NCBI GenBank assembly: GCA_903864435.1 | Contig: CAIPFY010000254.1 | Location: 1-56,381, forward strand | DNA length: 56,381 nt | Source: an uncultured Chloroflexota bacterium | Lineage (GTDB): Bacteria; Chloroflexota; Anaerolineae; Aggregatilineales; Phototrophicaceae | Direction of reading: 5' to 3' | Shown: positions 25,852-34,072 of the stretch, one piece after another | Numbering within the stretch: the first letter of the stretch is position 1 | Layout: each line of letters begins with the position of its first letter | Position numbers and translations under genes: made by a program | The notes under the pieces: model-generated | The model's database searches: none | What the model was told of the DNA's origin: nothing | The model's input: only the letters and a program-made list of their open reading frames with translations

Positions 25852-28539
25852 ATGTCCCGACTGATTTTTTACCTGCGCTACGCGGCCACCCATCTCCGCA
25901 CTAACGGCCAATGGACAGCTTTTGCGATCTTTTGTGTGGCGGCGGGCGTGGCGACGGTGGTGGCGCTGCGCAGTCTGGGCCTCGCCATCACCGACTCGCT
26001 GTTGAGCAACCTGCGCCAGTACAATCACGGCGACATCAACATCAGCAGCGTTTCCGGCGCTGGCCCCTTCTCAATCACCTTTCAACGCGGTGCCGACGAA
26101 CCTTCCATTTTCCAGCCCTATCAGGTTGAAGCCGTCCGTCAGTGGGCAACCAACCGGAACGCGACGATCAGCACATACGCGGTTGCCAGCAATATCCAGA
26201 TCACACCTGCCGGACAGGAAGCCTCCAACCGTCCGCAGTTCACCAGTTCCTTCCTGATTGACCCCGCCACCTTCGACCAGAGCGCCCCGATTATCGCGCT
26301 CGACCCGCCGAACACCCCCCTGAGCGACCTATTCACAGGCGGGCAAGAAGTCGTCATCAGCCGCAATCTGGCGGACGACCAGCATCTTGTGATTGGCGAT
26401 AGCGTGCATATCAGCGGCACCGCCGAATTGTTCACAGTGGTGGGCATCATCCCCACCGAAACCGAAGCCAGCATCAACAACGTGTTCGCAGCCTTCTTTG
26501 GCTTTGCCTATTTTGACCGTTCGCAGGCCGACGTACTGGGACTGAACGCCAACCCCAACACTATCGGCATTGTGCTGCCGGACGGCACCCCCGGCGAGGA
26601 AATCGAAGCCGCCGCCAACGAGATTATGGGCATTGTCCGCGTGCGTGACATCAACGCGACGCCGTGGCTACTCAGCCGCAACGCACTGATCGCGGACATG
26701 ATCGGGCGCTTCATCGTCACGATGGGACTAGGGGCGCTGCTCATCGGCGGGGTGGGCATCATGAACACCATGCTGGTGCTGGTAGGCCGCCGTTCGATGG
26801 AAATCGCCGCGCTCAAGACTTTCGGCCTGAAGGGGCGACAGGTCGCTGCGCTGTTCATCAGCGAAGCCTTTCTGCTGGGGCTACTGGGCAGCGCCGCCGG
26901 CATCGTGGCAGGGCTGCTTCTCAGCGGCGTGGTGAACACCTACGGTGAGGCCTTCTTGCAGCAGCGGCTACCGCTGCGTGTGCATCCAGAGGCGTTGTTC
27001 TACGGCGTCACACTGGGGATGATCGTGACGCTAGTATTCGGCGTACTGCCAGTGCTGATGGCGACCAAAGTGCGTCCGGCGATTGTGCTGCGCCCGAACG
27101 AAACGCACCTGCCGCGTGCCGGCGTGGTGCAGTCCCTCATTGCGCTGTCGGTCATTGTGGTGGTGTTGGGGCTGGTGTCCGGGCAGATCATCAGCCCGAT
27201 TGTGGGCGAGATGTCGTTCATAGGTAGCCGGTACCAGCCCAATCCGTATGCGCTCGGCATCGTACTGGTGGCGCTGGTGCTGCTCATCCTCGCGGCGCTC
27301 ACGGGCGTGATGTGGGTGGTGGTGTGGCTGGTCGGTCACATGCCCACCTTCGGCGCGGTGGATTTGCACCTCGCGCTGCGCAACCTGTCCACCCGCCGCA
27401 TTCGCACCGCCACAACCCTGCTGGCACTGACAGCCGGTATGTTCGCCCTGAGCAGTATTAGCTACTTCGGGATGGGCGCACGCGAAATTGTGCGCATTCA
27501 GTTCGCGCAGACGTTAGGCGGCAACGTGATGATCGTGCCGCTGCTGCCGCGTGGAACCGCCCAACCATTCCTCGATGTCGTACTGTCGCAGCAAGAAGGC
27601 GTGCAGTACCGTACCATCTTCAACATGAACGCCGGACGAATCACCGGCGTGAACGGCGCGCCCGTGCAGTTGGACAGCGGTTTGCGGCAGTTCCCGCTGT
27701 CGCTGATGACCCGCGACACCGACAATCCGGCGCTCACCAGCGGCCCACTGATCGCCGGACGCGATTTACTGCCCGAAGATCGCGGCAAAAACGTGATCGT
27801 GATGTCCGAACAAACCGCACTCGGTTCGTTGATGAACGGGTTCGACAGCCTCGAAAGCATCGGCGTCTCGGTGGGTTCCAAAGTGGCGATGCGGGTGCAA
27901 GGGCAAAACATGGTATTTGAAGTGGTCGGCATCGTGGGCAGCGCCAACGGACTCACGCCGAATATCGCGGGCGCGTTCCTGCCCCCGGACGTTCCCGGAA
28001 TCACGCAGAACTACCTGATTAACATCGTGCAGGTCGAACCGGACAAGATCAACCAGTTTCTTACCAATATGTCGGCGATGCCGCTGGTGTTCGCGCTGGA
28101 TGTCTCGTTCCTCGACGGGCTGCTCAAGCGGCTGGTGGATCAGTTGAGCGCGGTGCCGATTGTGGTCGGGCTGCTCTCACTGCTGGCGGCGGCGGTCATC
28201 ATGGCGAACACCGTTTCGCTCACGGTGCTGGAACGGCGGCGGCAAATCGGCATTCTGAAGGCGCTCGGCCTGAAGCGCCGCCGCGTGCTGTGGGTGATGC
28301 TGCTGGAGAACACGGTGATCGGGCTGCTAGGCGGGCTGATGGGAATCGGCGTGAGCGCCCTCGGCGTCTCGATCATGACGCTGCTAGGGGCAGGTTCAGC
28401 CATCCCCATCCCCAATGATGCCCGTCTGCTGACCGTCGGCCTGCTGATCGCCTCGGTGGTGATCGCGTGGGTCGCCACGCTACTCAGCGCACGGGTCGCC
28501 ACCAGCGAACGGGTGACGCAAATCCTGCGCTACGAATGA
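25852..28539 (+). CDS. Large FtsX/MacB-family ABC permease
   Basis: 895 residues, in a 10-TM-like arrangement of two FtsX cores. Core 1 spans about residues 275-410 (MIGRFIVTMGLGALLIGGVG, then MEIAALKTFGLKGRQVAALF). Core 2 is at the C-terminus (AAAVIMANTVSLTVLERRR and QIGILKALGLKRRRVLWVML). Extracellular MacB-like domains follow the first and fifth TM segments. Such proteins mechanically couple ATPase action to lipid or lipoprotein extraction. No LolD/MacB-type ATPase gene is adjacent, so its partner must be encoded elsewhere. Confidence 0.9.
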   Translation: MSRLIFYLRYAATHLRTNGQWTAFAIFCVAAGVATVVALRSLGLAITDSLLSNLRQYNHGDINISSVSGAGPFSITFQRGADEPSIFQPYQVEAVRQWATNRNATISTYAVASNIQITPAGQEASNRPQFTSSFLIDPATFDQSAPIIALDPPNTPLSDLFTGGQEVVISRNLADDQHLVIGDSVHISGTAELFTVVGIIPTETEASINNVFAAFFGFAYFDRSQADVLGLNANPNTIGIVLPDGTPGEEIEAAANEIMGIVRVRDINATPWLLSRNALIADMIGRFIVTMGLGALLIGGVGIMNTMLVLVGRRSMEIAALKTFGLKGRQVAALFISEAFLLGLLGSAAGIVAGLLLSGVVNTYGEAFLQQRLPLRVHPEALFYGVTLGMIVTLVFGVLPVLMATKVRPAIVLRPNETHLPRAGVVQSLIALSVIVVVLGLVSGQIISPIVGEMSFIGSRYQPNPYALGIVLVALVLLILAALTGVMWVVVWLVGHMPTFGAVDLHLALRNLSTRRIRTATTLLALTAGMFALSSISYFGMGAREIVRIQFAQTLGGNVMIVPLLPRGTAQPFLDVVLSQQEGVQYRTIFNMNAGRITGVNGAPVQLDSGLRQFPLSLMTRDTDNPALTSGPLIAGRDLLPEDRGKNVIVMSEQTALGSLMNGFDSLESIGVSVGSKVAMRVQGQNMVFEVVGIVGSANGLTPNIAGAFLPPDVPGITQNYLINIVQVEPDKINQFLTNMSAMPLVFALDVSFLDGLLKRLVDQLSAVPIVVGLLSLLAAAVIMANTVSLTVLERRRQIGILKALGLKRRRVLWVMLLENTVIGLLGGLMGIGVSALGVSIMTLLGAGSAIPIPNDARLLTVGLLIASVVIAWVATLLSARVATSERVTQILRYE

Positions 28540-28618
28540 GCCTGCGCGTGGTTTTCCGGGCGGGGCGGACGTAGAATAGCAGCGGTACATTCGGAAATGG
28601 GGGGTGGGGCAGATGTTC

Positions 28619-28732
28619 AAAGCCCTCACCCTTTATCCCTCTCCCTGAGGGAGAGGGACTTAAGAATCGTGTAACCCTCTTGCTCCCCTTCGCCCTGAGG
28701 GAGAAAGGGGACGGGGGACGGGGGTGACTGCC
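28619..28732. repeat. Dispersed GC-rich hairpin repeat, copy B
   Basis: CCCTCTCCCT-GA-GGGAGAGGG (near 28638-28658) and CCCCTTCGCCCTGAGGGAG followed by AAAGGGG (28685-28710) are two hairpins. The segment starts with CCCTCACCCTTTATCC and ends GACGGGGGACGGGGGT. The 20-mer at 28686-28705 is identical to 15279-15298. Confidence 0.7.
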
Positions 28733-28796
28733 CAAAATCCGAATACACTCAATAGCGGCGGTACTTTTTCAGCTGGCGAAAGTCTGAGTTATCCTC

Positions 28797-29150
28797 ATGG
28801 AAATTGTCTGGTCACGGGTTCTGCCGGTTCTCATCTCCATCGGCATCATCATTCTGGTGTCCATCCTGCGCGAAACCTCCAAAACGCTGGCCTCTATCCT
28901 TGCTACCATGCCCATCAACATTCCGCTGGCGCTGTGGGTCGTCTCGGCAGACAGCACACCGGCCACCATCGAAACCTTCACCCGTTCGTTGTTCATCAAC
29001 ATCCTGCCCACGCTGGCTTTTCTGCTGGTGGTCTGGCTGGCGGCGCGGGCGGGCTGGCATCTGGTGCCGATGATCGCGGCGGGGTATGGCGCGTGGGCGG
29101 TCTGCCTCGGTCTGGTGTTCTTTATCCGGTGGGCACTCGGCACGGGCTGA
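28797..29150 (+). CDS. Small four-TM membrane protein
   Basis: 117 residues that are nearly all hydrophobic: VLPVLISIGIIILVSILRE, TLASILATMPINIPLALWVV, ILPTLAFLLVVWLAARAG and LVPMIAAGYGAWAVCLGLVF. The pattern resembles GlpM/DUF3147-type membrane proteins, but no diagnostic residue confirms it. The ribosome site is weak (GAG at 10 bases). It lies 42 bp before the propeller gene on the same strand. Confidence 0.75.
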   Translation: MEIVWSRVLPVLISIGIIILVSILRETSKTLASILATMPINIPLALWVVSADSTPATIETFTRSLFINILPTLAFLLVVWLAARAGWHLVPMIAAGYGAWAVCLGLVFFIRWALGTG

Positions 29151-29192
29151 ACGCCTTCCGGTTGTGTGTCTACCTAGTACGGGGATTATCGT

Positions 29193-30221
29193 ATGCTGCA
29201 AAACATTCAAGGCCTCCCACGCGGTCAGCGACTCGTTATTTTCATCCTGATTTTCGGCGGCATTCTGGCGCTGCTGATCGGCGTGACGGTCTTTCTGGTC
29301 GTCGGCTCGATTAACGCCGAACCACGCGGGACAGCCGTCGCCCTCACCGATACCATCACCGTCGCTGAATTTGCCGTCCTGCCGGGAGCAGATGCTTTCC
29401 CCGCCGCCGTTGCCGTCGCCCCGGATGGGCGCGTCTACACCGGCAGCTACAAAACGGGGACGCTGTGGGTGATCGGCGCGGACGGTCAACCTGCCGAAGT
29501 ACCGGGTTCCGCCGAAGCGATGGGTTCGGTGGCCGGTCTGAGTTTTGGCGCAGATGGCAGCCTGTACATCGTGGATCAAAAAGATGCCGACCCGCGCACC
29601 AGCGGCGGGCAGATTCAGCGCATAACCGCAGATGGCACGATCAGCCCGTTCGCCACCATCCCCGATGAACGCGGGTTCATCGCGGCAGATGATGTGGCGG
29701 TGGACGGCAGCAACAATGTGTATGTGACCGATCGGGGGCGCGATGAAGTGTGGCGTTTCGCACCGGATGGCACAGGCGAAGCGTGGTGGACGCCGCCCGC
29801 ACTGGACGGCGTGAAAAGTTATGAACCTACCGGACTCGCTTATGATGCAGGACGGCAGGCGCTCATCATCACCGATGGCCTCGCCAATACGGTTTACAGT
29901 GTGGCGCTGGCAGACCAGAGCAGCACCCTGCTGTACCAGCATGGCGACAGGCCGGATGCGCCGGGATTTGATGGTGTCACCGTACTGCCGGATGGAACAA
30001 TCTACGTGGCGGCGCTGGAACAAAACGGGATCGTGCGCGTCGCCGATGGGCAGCTGACGTATATCGCCGGCTTGTTTCGCGGCGCAAGCGATGTAGACAC
30101 CACGCCAGATGGGACGCGCCTGTACGTGACCAACTTCGATTCATTTTCGCTGGCCGTGCCGGGGACGTTCCCCCACTTACCCTTCGGGTTGGATGTGATT
30201 ACGTTCGTGCCGCCAACCTAA
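29193..30221 (+). CDS. Membrane-anchored NHL/SMP-30-like beta-propeller
   Basis: 342 residues. A single TM helix at about 14-38 (LVIFILIFGGILALLIGVTV) anchors an extracytoplasmic six-bladed propeller with repeats such as AVAVAPDGRVYTGSYKTGTL, GLSFGADGSLYIVD, DVAVDGSNNVYVTDRGRDEV and VTVLPDGTIYVAAL. This resembles SMP-30/gluconolactonase and NHL proteins. The catalytic metal residues of SMP-30 were not all located, so binding rather than hydrolysis is possible. The stop overlaps the convergent gene by 4 bp. Confidence 0.85.
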   Translation: MLQNIQGLPRGQRLVIFILIFGGILALLIGVTVFLVVGSINAEPRGTAVALTDTITVAEFAVLPGADAFPAAVAVAPDGRVYTGSYKTGTLWVIGADGQPAEVPGSAEAMGSVAGLSFGADGSLYIVDQKDADPRTSGGQIQRITADGTISPFATIPDERGFIAADDVAVDGSNNVYVTDRGRDEVWRFAPDGTGEAWWTPPALDGVKSYEPTGLAYDAGRQALIITDGLANTVYSVALADQSSTLLYQHGDRPDAPGFDGVTVLPDGTIYVAALEQNGIVRVADGQLTYIAGLFRGASDVDTTPDGTRLYVTNFDSFSLAVPGTFPHLPFGLDVITFVPPT

Positions 30222-30634
30222 TAGGCGCGGACGCGCACGGGCACCACTTCGGTTTCAGTCGTTTCGCGTTCGCTGGGATTCTGTCCCTCCAGCGCGGCCT
30301 GTTTCAACATCCGGTTCAGGGCGATACGCGGCGCACGGGCGCGGTCTACCTGTACCACGCGCAGCCCGTTGCTGGCGATCACCCGTTCGACATACGGGTT
30401 GCCCTGAACACTCATGGCAACCGTTTCGTCATCTTGGGTCAACTCAAAATGGTAGATGTGAACAGGGCGCAAACCGGAGCAGTAAAAAACGTCTTCAAAT
30501 ACCAGAGGCCTGATTTGCCAACCGTGTGCTAAAAGTGTGGCGAGGCTGTCGCCTCCCGTGATCTGTTCTGAACCGGAGTGCCAGTGACGGTAGTCATCTG
30601 ATTCGTCCAACAAAAGGAGTTCTATTTGTGTCAT
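30218..30634 (-). CDS. Small protein of an unrecognised family, paralogue 1
   Basis: 138 residues. Its core RHWHSGSEQITGGDSLATLL, followed by HGWQIRPLVF, a YHFEL strand and QGNPYVERVIASNGLRVV, matches the 109-residue protein at 31853-32182 segment by segment. A C-terminal tail (NRMLKQAALEGQNPSE) is unique to this copy. The conserved HWH, GGD, GW and NP positions suggest a compact alpha/beta fold, but no known domain was recognised. It lies on the other side of the deacetylase gene from its paralogue. Confidence 0.75.
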   Translation of the reverse strand: MTQIELLLLDESDDYRHWHSGSEQITGGDSLATLLAHGWQIRPLVFEDVFYCSGLRPVHIYHFELTQDDETVAMSVQGNPYVERVIASNGLRVVQVDRARAPRIALNRMLKQAALEGQNPSERETTETEVVPVRVRAY

Positions 30635-30886
30635 GATCCCTGCCCTTTTCTACTTCTGCTATGACCGGTATCTTTAGCAGCGAAGACCAGCGACAAGCCA
30701 CGTACCCAATAAGTATGAAGAATCACCTTTCATTTCACTATACAGTATTTTCGCACGAATGTATCTAAAAATATTGTCCAAACCGACCAAAAACTTTCGC
30801 AAAATATCGTTTATCCACCAGCCTAATAGCAATTATGATTGCACCTGATTCGTATATTTTGCACGACCGCACCATTCTGGAGCCGT
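30635..30886. other. 252-bp divergent intergenic region
   Basis: AT-rich, with no gene. It must contain the divergent promoters for paralogue 1 and the deacetylase. TATACA near 30741 is a possible -10 box. No operator-like palindrome stands out. Confidence 0.35.
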
Positions 30887-31801
30887 ATGCAAGCCTTCTA
30901 CACTGACCACTTTGTTCTGCCCCTACCGCCCGACCACCGCTTCCCGATGAGCAAATACGCGCTGCTGCGTGAACGCATCGTGCGCGAGGGCATCATCGCC
31001 GCTGAAGATTTGCAAGTACCTGCCGCCGCCAGCGATGAGGAACTGCTACGCGCCCATGATGCCGACTATGTACAGCGCGTGGTAGCCGGTCAGTTGACGC
31101 GGCAGGAAATCCGACGCATCGGCTTCCCGTGGTCGGAAGGCATGGTCGAACGTTCGCGGCGCTCGTCCGGCGCGACCATCGCAGCCTGTCGCACTGCGCT
31201 CACAGACGGGGTGGCGGTCAATCTGGCCGGCGGCACACATCACGCCGCCCGCGATCACGGCGCAGGCTACTGTGTGTTCAACGACAGCGCGATAGCCGCC
31301 CGTGCCATGCAAGCCGAAGGACGGGCGCGGCGCGTGGTCATCCTCGATTGTGATGTGCATCAGGGGGACGGAACCGCCTCGATACTGGCGGCTGACCCGA
31401 CCATTTTCACCTTTTCGATTCATGGAGCAAAGAACTTCCCGTTCCACAAGCAGCAGAGCGATCTGGATGTGGAATTGGACGACCACACCGAAGATCAGGT
31501 GTATCTGGATATGCTGGAAGAAGGAGTGCAACGGGCGCTGGCGCTGGCACATGCCGACTTTGCCATTTACCTCGCCGGAGCAGATCCGTTCAGCGGGGAT
31601 CGTTTGGGGCGGCTGAAGGTGAGCAAGGCGGGGCTGGCAGCGCGGGATCGCTTCGTGCTGGAAGTGTGCCAGCAGCAGCGGTTGCCCGTCGCGGTGACGA
31701 TGGCCGGCGGCTATGCCCGCGAGGTGAGCGACATCGTGGATATACACGCCGAGACAGTGCGCCGCGCCGCCGCCGTATGCGCAGCGTGGGGGGCGAAATA
31801 A
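30887..31801 (+). CDS. Histone deacetylase-family protein (class IV/HDAC11-like)
   Basis: 304 residues from ATG 30887, preceded by GGAG 5 bases upstream; an earlier TTG (30839) lacks a ribosome site. It begins with the family N-terminus FYTDHFVLPLPPDHRFPMSK. Active-site motifs: GGTHHAARDHGAGYCVFND (paired His plus the zinc-site loop), LDCDVHQGDGTA (zinc Asp/His) and GADPFSGDRLGRLKVSKAGL (third zinc Asp). It should be a Zn-dependent deacetylase acting on acetyl-lysine or a small acetylated amine. In bacteria that lack histones the substrate is uncertain. Confidence 0.93.
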   Translation: MQAFYTDHFVLPLPPDHRFPMSKYALLRERIVREGIIAAEDLQVPAAASDEELLRAHDADYVQRVVAGQLTRQEIRRIGFPWSEGMVERSRRSSGATIAACRTALTDGVAVNLAGGTHHAARDHGAGYCVFNDSAIAARAMQAEGRARRVVILDCDVHQGDGTASILAADPTIFTFSIHGAKNFPFHKQQSDLDVELDDHTEDQVYLDMLEEGVQRALALAHADFAIYLAGADPFSGDRLGRLKVSKAGLAARDRFVLEVCQQQRLPVAVTMAGGYAREVSDIVDIHAETVRRAAAVCAAWGAK

Positions 31802-31804
31802 AAA

Positions 31805-31828
31805 CGGGCGCAATCGCTCGCGCCCGTC
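31805..31828. terminator. Bidirectional GC-rich stem-loop
   Basis: ACGGGCGC-AATCGCTC-GCGCCCGT, 8-bp arms, between the convergent ends of the deacetylase gene and paralogue 2. It has an A5 run on the left, so it serves the minus-strand gene best. Confidence 0.6.
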
Positions 31829-31852
31829 CGGTCACAGTTGTAAAAGCACAGC

Positions 31853-32182
31853 CTACGCCGTGCGCTGATCGGTTTTGACCACTTTCGGCATCGGGACGGG
31901 TTTCACGCCCGATTCTTTGATGAGACGACGCACAAACGGGTTATTGAGTACCGGCATCGTCAGGTGTTCACTTCCCCGCGAAAGTTCAAAATAGTACACG
32001 GCGACTGCTTTCATGCCAGTCCCTTCAAATTCTTCAAACCCGACCACTTCGCCTATCGCCCAACCGTTCTCAATCGCGGTGTACAGCGCATCCCCGCCCG
32101 TATAGCGTTCGGACTCGCTGTGCCAGTGACGGATTTTATCCATGTAGCTGTAGTGCAGGTTCGACAACACATTGTTAGCCAT
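31853..32182 (-). CDS. Small protein of an unrecognised family, paralogue 2
   Basis: 109 residues. It has IRHWHSESERYTGGDALYTA, ENGWAIGEVVGFEEFEGTG, VAVYYFELSRGSEHLTMPVL and NNPFVRRLIKESGVKPVP, alignable throughout to paralogue 1. The Lys-rich C-terminus (PMPKVVKTDQRTA) is unique. Both are soluble, with no signal peptide. An AAGGA-type ribosome site lies before ATG 32182. It ends 25 bp from the shared terminator after the deacetylase gene. Confidence 0.75.
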   Translation of the reverse strand: MANNVLSNLHYSYMDKIRHWHSESERYTGGDALYTAIENGWAIGEVVGFEEFEGTGMKAVAVYYFELSRGSEHLTMPVLNNPFVRRLIKESGVKPVPMPKVVKTDQRTA

Positions 32183-32278
32183 AGATGTACCTTAAAGGAC
32201 TCCTCCCGAATGAGCGAATGACCATATTCATGCCTACATTTTAACCATCTTTGTAGGGCATTTACATTGTAAAAGACA

Positions 32279-33952
32279 TTAACTTGCTGTCATTTGGATG
32301 TTTTGCACAACCTCTCCCTCAAAACGAATTGGTTTTTGTGCATCTGCGCCCGCTTTCGGCGGGATATAACTCATGACATGTTCGGCTAACGCGGTGATCG
32401 TCAGGCTGGGGTTGATGCCCGGATTACCCGGCATGATCGAACCATCGGCAATGTACAGCCCCGGATAGTTGAACACCTCACCTTTTGCGTTCACCACGCC
32501 ATCGGCCTCGCTCAATCCCATCGGGCAACCGCCCAGCAGATGCGCGGTGGAAGGAATTTTGAGCAAGGTTTCGGGGATGGAATCTTGCGGGATGCCGTTG
32601 GTACGCGCCGCGAAGTCCCGCGTGAGTCCCTGCGAAAGTTCCATCGGCGGCGAAATCTTCTGCCCCGGATCGAGTTCGGAAACCAGCGCCCGCCGGAACA
32701 GGGTAAAGAAGTTGCGCCCTGCGCGAATCCGCATAGTGCTGTCCACCGTCTGCATGATGAGCAGAATGGTGGAATACTTCGACCAGTTGCCGAAGAACTT
32801 GACGTACATGAAATCCAACGGGTGCGTCAGGCCGTGCCAGATCGTCTTGAGCAGCCGTTCCAGCGGGTGTTCGCCCGCCTTAATCATGGGGATCGCCAGC
32901 ATTCGGATGAAGCCTGATCCGGCCTGATAGCGCACCGGCTCCACAAAAGTATTCTCGTCCAGCCCGATGACTGAGGTAATGGCCGCGCCCGTCGAATAAT
33001 CGGTGTCGTGGCTACGGCTGGTCGTGCCGGGGATGGTTTCGCTGTTGGTACGCACCATCGTCCCCATCGCCTGCGAAAGATTCGGCAACGTCTGCACCTC
33101 GTCACGGCAGCGGAACAGCAACCGCAGCGTCCCTAGCACATGCGCCGAAACAACCACGTTCCGCGCCCGCACAATGCGCGTGCTGCCCTGCCCCGGCAGC
33201 GCGGTGGAGCGCCGGTACACAATCTCGTAACGCGCCCCGTCCGGCTCATCTGCGGGCAGCGGGCGAATCTCCATCGCTTCAGACTCGGCACGCACTTCTG
33301 CGCCCCATTTCTCGGCAAAATACAGGTAGTTCTTCACCAGCGTGTTCTTGGCATTGTGCCGGCAGCCGACCATGCACCCGCCGCAGGACTGGCAACCAGC
33401 GCGGTCTGGTCCGTCGCCGCCAAAATACGGATCGGGGACGGTTTTGCCCGCCTCGCCAAAATACACCGCCACATTGGCAGGACGGAAGGTATGCCCCATG
33501 CCGCGTTCCTCCGCCATCGCTTTGAGGACGCGATCGGCAGGCGTGAGGTGCGGGTGCGGCGTAACGCCGAGCATGCGCTTGGCGGTATCGAAATGCGGAC
33601 GCAGCGCAGCACGCCAATCCACGCCCAACCTTTTCCAGCCGGGGAGGTCGTACAGCTTATCTTCCGGCTCCATCAGCACATTGGCATACACCAGACTGCC
33701 GCCGCCCACGCCGCTGCCGTGCATCACCATCGCGTTGTTCAGCAGGGTGATTTGTTGAATGCCGAAGCAGCGCAACTGCGGATACCACAAATACTTTCGC
33801 AGATTCCAGTTAGTACGGGGGAAATCCTCATCGTGGTAACGCTTGCCGCGTTCCAGCACCAGCACGCGATAGCCTTTTTCCGTCAGCCGCAAGGCCGACA
33901 CGCTGCCGCCAAAACCAGAACCAATGACCACAAAATCAAAACACTCGGTCAT
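32279..33952 (-). CDS. GMC-family flavin oxidoreductase (cholesterol-oxidase-like) with a Cys-rich motif
   Basis: 557 residues. The FAD-binding site is GSGFGG at 11-16 with LERGKR. GSGVGGGSLVYANV is the GMC signature, and the C-terminal HLLGGCPMGLSEADGVVNAK, ADGSIMPGNPGINPSLTITA carries the His/Asn catalytic pair region. Unusually, residues 187-197 read CQSCGGCMVGC, a CX2CX2CX3C spacing as in ferredoxin [4Fe-4S] sites. It probably oxidises an alcohol or sterol-like substrate. Whether the cysteines bind a cluster is inference. It has no signal peptide. Confidence 0.9.
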   Translation of the reverse strand: MTECFDFVVIGSGFGGSVSALRLTEKGYRVLVLERGKRYHDEDFPRTNWNLRKYLWYPQLRCFGIQQITLLNNAMVMHGSGVGGGSLVYANVLMEPEDKLYDLPGWKRLGVDWRAALRPHFDTAKRMLGVTPHPHLTPADRVLKAMAEERGMGHTFRPANVAVYFGEAGKTVPDPYFGGDGPDRAGCQSCGGCMVGCRHNAKNTLVKNYLYFAEKWGAEVRAESEAMEIRPLPADEPDGARYEIVYRRSTALPGQGSTRIVRARNVVVSAHVLGTLRLLFRCRDEVQTLPNLSQAMGTMVRTNSETIPGTTSRSHDTDYSTGAAITSVIGLDENTFVEPVRYQAGSGFIRMLAIPMIKAGEHPLERLLKTIWHGLTHPLDFMYVKFFGNWSKYSTILLIMQTVDSTMRIRAGRNFFTLFRRALVSELDPGQKISPPMELSQGLTRDFAARTNGIPQDSIPETLLKIPSTAHLLGGCPMGLSEADGVVNAKGEVFNYPGLYIADGSIMPGNPGINPSLTITALAEHVMSYIPPKAGADAQKPIRFEGEVVQNIQMTAS

Positions 33953-34035
33953 TTTGGAACTTCCTTCAAAACCCTGCCTGTTGCCAGAGCAGGATGAACG
34001 ATCTTGACCGTCAACCGCACGTTTCTAAACACGTT

Positions 34036-34052
34036 GTCTACTTATTATAGAC
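34036..34052 (-). promoter_or_regulatory. Promoter of the GMC gene with an inverted repeat over the -10
   Basis: A perfect TATAAT (34049-34044 on the minus strand) lies about 90 bases upstream of ATG 33952 and is bracketed by GTCTA (34036-34040) and TAGAC (34048-34052). The inverted repeat would place a repressor over the -10. The -35 region is weak. Confidence 0.4.
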
Positions 34053-34072
34053 CGAAGCGGCAGGGATTGCTC

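Noticed and set aside
28724..29314. 196-residue plus-strand open frame
   Set aside because: It overlaps the 117-residue membrane protein in another frame and the start of the next gene; its composition is unlike a real protein.
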